A stretch of 56,763 nucleotides of DNA from an uncultured Frankiales bacterium (GTDB taxonomy: Bacteria; Actinomycetota; Actinomycetes; Mycobacteriales; SCTD01): contig CAMLIA010000005.1 in assembly GCA_946479905.1 (NCBI GenBank), positions 1 through 56,763 on the forward strand, given 5' to 3'. Position 1 is the stretch's first letter; every line of letters starts with the position of its first letter. Shown here piece by piece: positions 1-6,083 of this stretch. The notes under the pieces were generated by a model. It ran no database searches, was not told the origin of the DNA, and was given only the letters and a program-made list of their open reading frames with translations. Made by a program: the position numbers and the translations under genes.

Positions 1-14
1 GGAGGGGGTCCGCG

Positions 15-284
15 ATGTCGTCGGTGTCTGACCTGATTGCCGCATGGCGGGAGCAGGATGCGCCGGTCGCGGTCCTCGCTCGTGACCTCGCTGGCCGGTT
101 GCACGACACACCCGCGCTGCCGAGTGACCCTGTCGAGCTGCTCGACCGGGTGGATACTGAGGGCGCGGAGCTCGCGGGCACCTGGCAAGAGGTCCGTGCC
201 GCACATGACTTCGGTGAACTCACCGACGAGGAGTACGACGAGCTGGCCGCCCTGGTGGCCACGACGGAGAGGGGTCGGCCATGA
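15..284 (+). CDS. Small acidic protein of the head module, function unknown
   Basis: The ORF encodes 89 aa and starts at ATG 15 after a strong purine-rich ribosome site (GGAGGGGGT at 1-9). The protein is acidic and predicted largely helical, with no Cys pairs, signal peptide or membrane segment. Its stop overlaps the next start (ATGA at 281-284), so the two genes are probably translationally coupled. It lies just before the head maturation genes, where actinophages usually place genes downstream of the portal. A structural or morphogenesis role is only inferred from that position. Confidence 0.75.
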   Translation: MSSVSDLIAAWREQDAPVAVLARDLAGRLHDTPALPSDPVELLDRVDTEGAELAGTWQEVRAAHDFGELTDEEYDELAALVATTERGRP

Positions 285-1204
285 CCGACGTCAACGAGCT
301 GCTCGCGCGGGTCGAGGAGCTGGAGGCGAAGGCGGCGGCGCTGCTGGAGCCGGAGCAGCCGCTGGAGTCCGGTCAGGTTGACCTCGCTGCTGCCGGCGCG
401 ACGGCGCTGCTGGAGGCGAAGATCGCGCAGCTCGAGGACACCATCGACCTGCTGGAGTCGACGTCGGCTCCGGGCGCGGACCCGGTGGCCGATCGCGACG
501 CTGCCGGCGCGGAGGCGTTCGTCCCGCAGCCACCTGTGGGCGAGCTCGGTGGCGACTTCGACGCCGAGGAGCTGTCGGCGTTCGCGGACCAGCTGGACGC
601 CGAGGCCGACGAGCTGGACGACGCCGAGGACGAGAAGGGGTTCGACTTCGACGCCGAGTTCGCTGCCGATGTCGAGGAGCTGGAGGCGAAGGGCCAGCGG
701 ACCTACGTGCGTGACGTGATCGGCCGGTTCGCCTCCGACGGCAAGGAGAACCAGGACGAGGCGGGCAAGGGCAAGGGCAAGGGCAAGCACCCCGGCTGGG
801 GCGAGCTGTCGAAGGACGGGAAGATCCAGTCTCTCGCGGACTTGCACGCCCTGATGCAGCACTGGGCGGACGTGCCGATGGAGCAGCGGGCCGCGTTGAA
901 GAAGCGGATGCAGGCGGCGCTGGACAAGATGATCGACGAGGACCACCCGCACACGCGGACGGCGGCGTTGATCGCCGGGCTCGGGGACGGCGACGGGAAG
1001 CACGAGGCCGGGGAGGGTGCCGGCGCGGCGATCGCGGGCGGTCGGGATGCTCGGCGTGCGTGGCTCGCGGACCACGGTGTGAAGCCGGGGTCGAAGGCTG
1101 ACGACGAGGAGCCGCTCGAGGTGAAGGACGCCGGCGACGCCGGCGACGGCATGGTGGCGCTGTCGGAGCTGGAGCTGCTGCAGGCTCGACGCGCCCAACT
1201 CTGA
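281..1204 (+). CDS. Acidic, low-complexity head-region protein sharing a C-terminal tail with the protease
   Basis: The protein is 307 aa and begins MTDVNELLARVEELEAKAAA, an acidic coiled-coil-like stretch with repeated DAEEL/DELDDAED blocks over residues 85-120. A YVRDVIGRFA segment and a KGKGKGK run follow near residues 140-170, and a helical domain lies near 175-260. Short RDxxGRFA segments are common in phage head-associated proteins. The last 25 residues (GDAGDGMVALSELELLQARR and on) resemble the C-terminus of the prohead protease at 6084-9125, and both proteins start MTDV. A scaffold-like or head-cargo role is inferred. No catalytic motif is visible. Confidence 0.75.
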   Translation: MTDVNELLARVEELEAKAAALLEPEQPLESGQVDLAAAGATALLEAKIAQLEDTIDLLESTSAPGADPVADRDAAGAEAFVPQPPVGELGGDFDAEELSAFADQLDAEADELDDAEDEKGFDFDAEFAADVEELEAKGQRTYVRDVIGRFASDGKENQDEAGKGKGKGKHPGWGELSKDGKIQSLADLHALMQHWADVPMEQRAALKKRMQAALDKMIDEDHPHTRTAALIAGLGDGDGKHEAGEGAGAAIAGGRDARRAWLADHGVKPGSKADDEEPLEVKDAGDAGDGMVALSELELLQARRAQL

Positions 1205-1256
1205 CCGGGTACGGTTCGGCTCATGCCGGCTCGTCGATGGTGACCTCCCCGTTCTG

Positions 1257-1331
1257 GGGAGCCCATGTCCCGAGGTCAGGCGAGCTGGATTCCAAACCCG
1301 GCTGAGGCAGGTTCGACTCCTGCGGCTTCCG
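1257..1331 (+). tRNA. tRNA-like gene, probable tRNA-Trp(CCA) with a 9-nt anticodon loop
   Basis: A full cloverleaf can be drawn. The acceptor stem pairs 1257-1263 with 1324-1330 (GGGAGCC/GGCTTCC, one G-U) and base 1331 is the discriminator. The D stem is 1266-1269/1279-1282 and contains two wobble pairs, with a GG-containing loop. The anticodon stem is 1284-1288/1298-1302, and the T arm is 1307-1323 with a canonical TTCGACT loop. The anticodon loop 1289-1297 (ATTCCAAAC) has 9 nt, and its centred triplet 1292-1294 is CCA. Base 8 is C rather than the usual U. Alternatively, 1289 and 1297 form an A-C mismatch at the top of the stem. No CCA end is encoded. The match is good but irregular, so a degenerate gene is possible. 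Confidence 0.6.
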
Positions 1332-1338
1332 CTGCGCG

Positions 1339-1344
1339 TACTCT
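1339..1344 (+). promoter_or_regulatory. -10-like hexamer TACTCT for a leaderless start
   Basis: TACTCT is followed by exactly 6 nt and then ATG 1351, which has no Shine-Dalgarno sequence. This is the geometry of a leaderless actinobacterial transcript. The same arrangement occurs before other genes in this window (22461, 26237, and 34833 on the minus strand). No -35 element is evident. Confidence 0.45.
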
Positions 1345-1350
1345 GCGCGC

Positions 1351-2748
1351 ATGACTTCTACGCCCACCGCCGCCCCGCGGCGCATCGAGTACATCCCCGT
1401 CGACAAGGTCCAGGGCGCGGAGCGCAACCCGCGCTCGCACGCCTCGCTCGCGACCGTGAAGGGGTCCATCCGCCGGTACGGGTTCGTGGAGGCCGCCGTC
1501 CACGACGGGCGCACCGGTCGGATCATCGCCGGGCACGGCCGCACCGAGGCGCTGCTCGCGATGCAGGCCGACGGCGAGGAGGTGCCGGACGGGATCCTCA
1601 CCGACGACGCCGGCCGCTGGCTGATGCCGCTGCAGTACGGCTGGTCCTCGCGCTCGGACGCGGAGGCCGAGGCGCTGCTGGTGAACCTGAACCGGCTGGT
1701 CGAGACGGGCGGCTGGGAGAAGGACGGGCTCGCCGCGATCCTCGACGAGCTGCGCCTGCACGACCCGGAGGACTTCGAGCTGACCGGGTTCGACTCCGGC
1801 GACGTCGACGCGATGTTCGCCGAGCTCGCCCAGGACTCCTACGACAAGCTGGAGGATCCCGAGGAGCTGGACGACAAGGTCACCGGCGCCCCTCGCCCGG
1901 AGGACGCGATCTGCCGGCTCGGTGAGGTGTGGCTGCTCGGGAAGCACCGGCTCGCGGTCGGGGACGCCACGGACCTGACGACGGTCCACCGGGCGCTGGG
2001 TGGCAAGGACGTGAAGGCGCAGCTGGTGTTCACCGATCCGCCGTACGGGGTGAACTACGAGGGCCAGCACGGGATGAAGATCATCAACGACAACCTGTCG
2101 GCCTCCGAGCTCGGGAAGCTGCTGCTGGGTGCGTTCGCGGTGATGAAGGAGGTGCTCATCCCTGGTGGCGCGTTCTACGTGTGCTCGCCGTCCGGCCGGC
2201 TCGAGACGACGTTCCGGGTCGCGCTGGAGGACGTCGGGTTGGAGCTGCGGCAGCAGCTGGTGTGGGTGAAGGACTCGCTGGTGCTGAGCCGGGCCGACTA
2301 CCACGGGCAGCACGAGACGATGCTGTACGGCTGGCAGCTCGAGGGGGAGCCGCTGGTGCCGCCGCACTTCGACCCGGAGCACGACACGATGCTGTACGGC
2401 TGGAAGGACGGGGCGTCGCACACGTTCGAGGGTGGCCGGAAGCAGACGACGACGTGGCTGTACCCGAAGCCGCGGCGGTCGGATCTGCATCCGACGATGA
2501 AGCCGATCGCGCTGGTGCGGCGGGCGGTGGTCAACTCATCGAAGGCTGGTGAGGAGCGGGGCCGGGTGCTGGACCTGTTCGCGGGCTCGGGGTCGACGCT
2601 GATCGCGTGTGAGACGTCGGGTCGGGTGTCGTCGATGGTGGAGCTGGATCCGCCGTACGCGGACGTGATCTGCCGGCGGTGGGAGGAGCACACAGGTGTG
2701 GTGCCGGTGCGGGAGTCGGATGGGGAGCGCGTCAGCTTCGTGAAGTAA
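1351..2748 (+). CDS. ParB-like nuclease domain fused to a DNA methyltransferase
   Basis: The protein is 465 aa. Residues about 10-115 form a ParB/sulfiredoxin-like domain (VDKVQGAERNPR, then AGHGRTEAL near 60-68). Residues about 185-445 form an amino-methyltransferase of the beta type, with catalytic motif IV DPPY at 229-232 preceding the SAM-binding motif FAGSGS at 410-415. The family methylates adenine-N6 or cytosine-N4. In phages such enzymes usually protect DNA from host restriction, and the ParB-like part may help choose sites. No partner restriction gene is visible. The gene sits between head genes and small orphan genes and has its own promoter-like element. Confidence 0.9.
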   Translation: MTSTPTAAPRRIEYIPVDKVQGAERNPRSHASLATVKGSIRRYGFVEAAVHDGRTGRIIAGHGRTEALLAMQADGEEVPDGILTDDAGRWLMPLQYGWSSRSDAEAEALLVNLNRLVETGGWEKDGLAAILDELRLHDPEDFELTGFDSGDVDAMFAELAQDSYDKLEDPEELDDKVTGAPRPEDAICRLGEVWLLGKHRLAVGDATDLTTVHRALGGKDVKAQLVFTDPPYGVNYEGQHGMKIINDNLSASELGKLLLGAFAVMKEVLIPGGAFYVCSPSGRLETTFRVALEDVGLELRQQLVWVKDSLVLSRADYHGQHETMLYGWQLEGEPLVPPHFDPEHDTMLYGWKDGASHTFEGGRKQTTTWLYPKPRRSDLHPTMKPIALVRRAVVNSSKAGEERGRVLDLFAGSGSTLIACETSGRVSSMVELDPPYADVICRRWEEHTGVVPVRESDGERVSFVK

Positions 2749-2788
2749 TCGGTCGCGGTCGCGCCGGCTGGTCCTCACACTGGTCGGC

Positions 2789-2911
2789 GTGACGGACCTG
2801 CTGCACACTCACCTGTCGCTCGGCTTCGAGCCGGGCTGTCCGGCGTGCGCTCAGGTGGCGGCGGATTTTCGCGCGATTTCCCGCGCCCGCCGTTTTGTCG
2901 AAGTTTCTTGA
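2789..2911 (+). CDS. Possible 40-aa leaderless small protein with a CxxC
   Basis: GTG 2789 opens a 40-aa frame beginning MTDLLHTHLSLGFEPGCPAC and ending in a basic tail. It has no ribosome site, but CACACT lies 7 nt upstream, the same layout as CACGCT before ATG 6084. Its DLL...CPxC pattern resembles the 30-aa protein at 3282-3374. The rest of the 336-nt gap 2749-3084 holds promoter-like sequence. The ORF could be chance. Confidence 0.35.
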   Translation: MTDLLHTHLSLGFEPGCPACAQVAADFRAISRARRFVEVS

Positions 2912-2959
2912 CGCAATAGCGGCGTTTCGCTTGCTAACGGCTGTTGCGCATGGTTACCT
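2908..2959 (+). promoter_or_regulatory. Promoter region for the 3-6 kb small-gene block
   Basis: TTGACG (2908-2913) and TTGCTA (2931-2936) are -35-like. TTACCT (2954-2959) lies 17 nt after the second one, in one of the less GC-rich stretches nearby. The segment TTGCTAACGG is the reverse complement of a CCGTTAGCAA element that resembles the TGCTGTTAGCA elements at 42854 and 51241. Confidence 0.45.
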
Positions 2960-3061
2960 AGTCGTCGTAGGGAGGACTCCCCAGCGAGATGGACGGGGAG
3001 TCGGGTCAGCCTCACGGGGCCAATGACCAGGACCGCATCCGGGAGTCCTCCCTCACCCCAC

Positions 3062-3087
3062 CCTCCGACTGACAGGAGCCTCCGATG
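3062..3087 (+). promoter_or_regulatory. Start-associated leader repeat, copy 1
   Basis: CCGACTGACAGGAGCC lies directly before ATG 3085 and includes the ribosome site AGGAG. Near-identical leaders precede the starts at 51181 (minus strand), 51330 and 55533. The conservation extends well beyond a ribosome site, which points to shared translational or transcriptional control. Confidence 0.6.
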
Positions 3088-3285
3088 GCAGCCCGCAAGC
3101 CCACCAGCATCGCTCAGGTGGTCGTCCTCATCGACACCGCCAAGGGCGAGCACGCCGCCCACGTCATCCCCGTCCGCACCGCCGAGGACGCCCCCGCCGC
3201 CGCCGAGCGCGCGCAGGGCATCCTCGACGCCCAGCTCGCCGCCGGCAAGACCGGCCGGCTCGCCACGTTCGCGGTGTCCGCATGA
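3085..3285 (+). CDS. 66-aa protein, unknown function
   Basis: This is a small alpha/beta-looking protein (VVVLIDTAKGEHAAHVIPVR at the centre) with no recognised domain. It is the first gene of an overlapping small-gene operon and starts directly after the conserved leader repeat. Its stop overlaps the next start. Confidence 0.75.
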   Translation: MAARKPTSIAQVVVLIDTAKGEHAAHVIPVRTAEDAPAAAERAQGILDAQLAAGKTGRLATFAVSA

Positions 3286-3374
3286 CCGCCGCCGACCTGC
3301 TCTCCGCCTGCCCCGACTGCCGTCGCGACGGCACCACCCACCACCACCCCTCCCACGAAGGAGTCCTCCGATGA
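3282..3374 (+). CDS. 30-aa Cys-pair micro-protein
   Basis: ATG 3282 overlaps the previous stop (ATGA), and the TGA at 3372 overlaps the next start at 3371. This coupling supports a real gene. The protein begins MTAADLLSACPDCRRDGT and has a CPDC pair followed by a His cluster that could bind zinc. The ribosome site of the next gene lies inside it. Confidence 0.55.
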   Translation: MTAADLLSACPDCRRDGTTHHHPSHEGVLR

Positions 3375-3832
3375 ACGCCACCGCCACCGCCTACAAGGTC
3401 GGTGACCTCGTCACCGCCGTCCCCGCCTACTGGCCCGCCCACTTCCTCGGCGTCGTGTTCAAGGTGACCAAGGTGCCGGTCGGCGCGCGCGGCGTGAACT
3501 ACGTGGTGGAGCGTGCCGACGGCGTGCAGGGTCGCGGGCTGCGCGGCCCGGCGTACGCCTTCCAGCCCCACGACGGCGACGCCCCCGCCAAGTCCTCCTA
3601 CGAGGTCATCCTCGAGGAGATCGCCAAGACCCCCGACGTCGGCACCGTCGTCACCGTGCAGGGCATCTCCAAGATCAACCCCGAGACGCTGTACGTCGTG
3701 ACCGCCGAGTCCCGCAAGCCGGGCTGCGTCCGGCTCTCCAAGTTGGGCGGCGAGGGTTCGCGCTACTGGCCCTCCATCCCCGTCGCCATGATCACCGTCG
3801 TCCCCCTCCACGAGATCGCGAACCACCTGTGA
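3371..3832 (+). CDS. 153-aa protein, unknown function
   Basis: ATG 3371 follows GAAGGAGTCC with good spacing. The protein is beta-rich (VGDLVTAVPAYWP, then GARGVNYVVERADG), which suggests a small barrel fold, but no family is recognised. It is coupled on both sides by overlapping stop and start codons. Confidence 0.75.
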   Translation: MNATATAYKVGDLVTAVPAYWPAHFLGVVFKVTKVPVGARGVNYVVERADGVQGRGLRGPAYAFQPHDGDAPAKSSYEVILEEIAKTPDVGTVVTVQGISKINPETLYVVTAESRKPGCVRLSKLGGEGSRYWPSIPVAMITVVPLHEIANHL

Positions 3833-3978
3833 GCACCTTCACCATCCCGCGCGGGCTGCCCGACGGCTCCAAGGCCGTCCGGCGCTCCGACCGCGCCGCC
3901 TCCAAGACCGCGAAGGCCAAGCGCCTCACCGCCGTCACCCGCCCCAAGTACCGCCTCACCCCCAAGGACTTCCGATGA
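3829..3978 (+). CDS. 49-aa highly basic protein
   Basis: GTG 3829 overlaps the previous TGA, and its own TGA (3976-3978) overlaps ATG 3975. The product is rich in Arg and Lys (SKTAKAKRLTAVTRPKYRLT) and has no acidic cluster, so it could bind nucleic acid. The reading frame is supported mainly by the exact coupling. Confidence 0.55.
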   Translation: MSTFTIPRGLPDGSKAVRRSDRAASKTAKAKRLTAVTRPKYRLTPKDFR

Positions 3979-4469
3979 TCACCATCCGCACCGCCTCCGG
4001 CGCCACCCGCCAGCTCCCCGCCGACCTCGAGCTGGGCCGCGTCGTCGGCCTCGACCTCGCCGGTCGCATCGTCGTGGACGACTTCGACGCCATGTCGACG
4101 CCCGTCCCGCCCGTCGAGGAGTACACGTTCCGCGACGCCCCGTTCGTGTTCGGGCTCACGCTCTGCTGCAACGCCTCCGACAAGGGCGGCGAGAACGGCG
4201 TCTACTGCCGGGGCTGCTACGGCACCGAGATGAACGCCGACACCGGCGAGTACCTCTACCGGATGGCCGACGGCACCTTCCCCGGACTCGACCCGATGGT
4301 CGGGTTCCGTGCCCCGTTCGCCCTGTTCGGGGACTCCCTCGGTGAAACCGCCGCCGACGTCGACGCGTCGGTGAAGTGGCGGCGCACCACCGTCTCGGTC
4401 CGCCACGACGACCCCGCCGTGATCCGCGACCTGATCCGCCGCAACCTGTGCGAGCAGGTGTCGCTCTGA
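3975..4469 (+). CDS. 164-aa protein with a possible zinc site
   Basis: A CC pair near residues 64-65 and a CRGC near 79-82 could form a zinc site. The remainder is mixed alpha/beta with no known motif. It overlaps both neighbours by a stop/start pair in the same operon. Confidence 0.72.
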   Translation: MITIRTASGATRQLPADLELGRVVGLDLAGRIVVDDFDAMSTPVPPVEEYTFRDAPFVFGLTLCCNASDKGGENGVYCRGCYGTEMNADTGEYLYRMADGTFPGLDPMVGFRAPFALFGDSLGETAADVDASVKWRRTTVSVRHDDPAVIRDLIRRNLCEQVSL

Positions 4470-5137
4470 TGCCGCGCGACACCCAAGCACCCACGATCGG
4501 CGACGACGGCCGGGAGCGCCACCCGGCGTTCGGGAAGGTCGTCCTGTCCCGCGTCTCCGCCACCCCCGGCGCGTCCCTGTTCGACTCCGAGATCCGGCAC
4601 GGCACCTACGTCACCGTCAAGGTCATGGGTGCCTCTCGTGAGCGGACCCTGAACCGGGACTGGATCTACACGGCCGGCTCGGAGACGCTCGTGGAGTTCG
4701 CGCTGTCGACCGCGCAGTGGGCCGATCTCGTGTCCAGCTTCGGCAACGGCGACGGCGTCCCCTGCACCCTGCAGTACTCCCAAGCCGACGGGGTGCTGCC
4801 GGCGATCCCGTTCGAGCCGCGGCTCGCGCTCTCCCAGGCCGAGACTCGGTCCGCTGCGCACCGGGCGTTCGAGCACATCGAGGAGGTGTTCGCGGACGTG
4901 GAGGCCAAGCCGACCAAGGCCAACCTGCGCAAGCTGCGGGCGGCGATCGAGAACGCCCCGAAGAACGTCGAGTTCGCTGCCCGGTCGCTGACCGAGCACA
5001 CCGAGAAGGTCGTCACCAAGGCGCGGGCGGACATCGAGGCCATGCTGGAGACTGCTGCCCGGTCGCGTGGACTCGCGCCGGCCGAGACGCCGACGCTGGC
5101 CGAGCTGACCGCCACCGAGGAGGGGACCGATGTCTGA
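4469..5137 (+). CDS. 222-aa protein with a helical C-terminus, unknown function
   Basis: The start ATG 4469 overlaps the previous TGA. The N-terminal ~110 residues are beta-rich (FGKVVLSRVSATPGASLF, then YVTVKVMGAS). Residues about 130-205 are strongly helical and charged (AFEHIEEVFADVEAKPTKAN), probably a coiled coil. The layout resembles small phage proteins with a binding domain and an oligomerising tail, but no family is recognised. Confidence 0.75.
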   Translation: MPRDTQAPTIGDDGRERHPAFGKVVLSRVSATPGASLFDSEIRHGTYVTVKVMGASRERTLNRDWIYTAGSETLVEFALSTAQWADLVSSFGNGDGVPCTLQYSQADGVLPAIPFEPRLALSQAETRSAAHRAFEHIEEVFADVEAKPTKANLRKLRAAIENAPKNVEFAARSLTEHTEKVVTKARADIEAMLETAARSRGLAPAETPTLAELTATEEGTDV

Positions 5138-5273
5138 CGTACGGATCGTGACCCTCTACGTGGTCGACCCAGGCGGCTCGGCGCCGCTCGAGGAGATGTG
5201 CGAGGAGTACCTCAAGCGGCAAGGGTTCGAGGTCGTGGACGAGGACGCACTAGAGGAGGATGACGATGTCTGA
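5130..5273 (+). CDS. 47-aa acidic protein
   Basis: ATG 5130 lies inside the end of the previous gene after GAGGAGGGGACCG, a strong ribosome site. The TGA at 5271-5273 overlaps the next gene's start region. The product has a predicted beta-strand start (VRIVTLYVVDP) and a very acidic tail (DEDALEEDDD). No function is recognised. Confidence 0.6.
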   Translation: MSDVRIVTLYVVDPGGSAPLEEMCEEYLKRQGFEVVDEDALEEDDDV

Positions 5274-5670
5274 CCCGCTCGCCGGCTACCGCACCGAGCC
5301 GCCCAACGAGATCGACTGGATGGGCACCGAGAACGCCAACGACGAGCCGTCCCTGCTGTTCCAGCAGCGGCGCGGTCGCTGCTACGAGCTCGCCGGGTTC
5401 GCCGTCGCGTTCGGTGCCGCCGGCCCCCACTCCCGCCTCATCCACGGGTCGTGGACCGGCCCCGTCCCCAAGGAGCGGATCGGGCACGCCTGGGTGCGGC
5501 TGCCCGACGGCAGGATCTGGGAGCCGATCCGTGCCCGCATCTACGCCAGCTCGGACTTCTACGAGTGGACGAAGGCGTGGGACGAGGTCGAGTACACGGC
5601 GATGGTGGCGCGGCGGCTGATCCTCGCCAACGACAGCTTCGGACGCTGGCATGAATCCCGCTACCCCTGA
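5266..5670 (+). CDS. Possible transglutaminase-like or cysteine-hydrolase-like protein
   Basis: I chose ATG 5266 because GAGGAGG lies about 6 nt before it, while ATG 5260 is too close to that site. The 134-aa protein has GRCYELAG (Cys39), IGHAWVRLPDG (His74, Asp81) and a following IWEP. The order Cys, His, Asp matches a transglutaminase or papain-type arrangement. That is an inference from residue order only. It overlaps the next gene by 20 nt. Confidence 0.7.
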   Translation: MSDPLAGYRTEPPNEIDWMGTENANDEPSLLFQQRRGRCYELAGFAVAFGAAGPHSRLIHGSWTGPVPKERIGHAWVRLPDGRIWEPIRARIYASSDFYEWTKAWDEVEYTAMVARRLILANDSFGRWHESRYP

Positions 5671-6019
5671 GCCGCTGACCTGCGAGATGGGCATCTGCCC
5701 CGGACCGGCCGTCGGGGTCATGTGGTTCTACCGCCCCGCCTGTCTCCACAACGGGGAGCCGGCGTCGCTGTGGGTGTGCGAGCCGATGCGCCTCGCCCTG
5801 CTCGCCTGCCCCGAAGCACCGAAGCCGTCGGTGTGCGTCCATTGCGGGGAGGTGAGCCGGGTCAACGCGTTCCCCCTGCACTACGCCGACCAGCGCACCC
5901 CGCTCACGGAGCCGCTCTGCTCGCTCGTCGACGGACCCGATGACCGTCCGCTGCGCGTCTCCACCGGCCAACGCAACCGGGTGACCTGTCAGTCCTGCCT
6001 CGAGCTGCTCCACTCCTAG
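5651..6019 (+). CDS. 122-aa Cys-rich (zinc-ribbon-like) protein
   Basis: Cys residues occur in spaced groups (CEMGIC at the N-terminus, CVHC near the middle, CQSC near the end), which suggests one or two zinc sites. It is the last gene of the small-gene block, directly before a strong terminator hairpin. No specific function can be named. Confidence 0.72.
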   Translation: MNPATPEPLTCEMGICPGPAVGVMWFYRPACLHNGEPASLWVCEPMRLALLACPEAPKPSVCVHCGEVSRVNAFPLHYADQRTPLTEPLCSLVDGPDDRPLRVSTGQRNRVTCQSCLELLHS

Positions 6020-6031
6020 CCGCACCCAGCG

Positions 6032-6061
6032 AACGCCGTCACGGTCCTCCGTGGCGGCGTT
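6032..6061 (+). terminator. Rho-independent-like terminator after the small-gene block
   Basis: A 13-bp stem pairs 6032-6044 with 6049-6061 (one G-U) around a TCCT loop and ends in TTT. It separates the small-gene block from the protease gene. Confidence 0.75.
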
Positions 6062-6083
6062 TCTGTGTGGCACGCTGTACGCC

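Noticed and set aside
281..1204. Considered as a MuF-type (SPP1 gp7-like) minor head protein
   Set aside because: No MuF core motif is visible. Only position and a short GRFA-type segment would support it.
1307..1331. T-arm sequence considered as a phage attachment core
   Set aside because: A complete cloverleaf can be drawn and no integrase is seen in the window. The idea is kept only as an alternative to the tRNA call.
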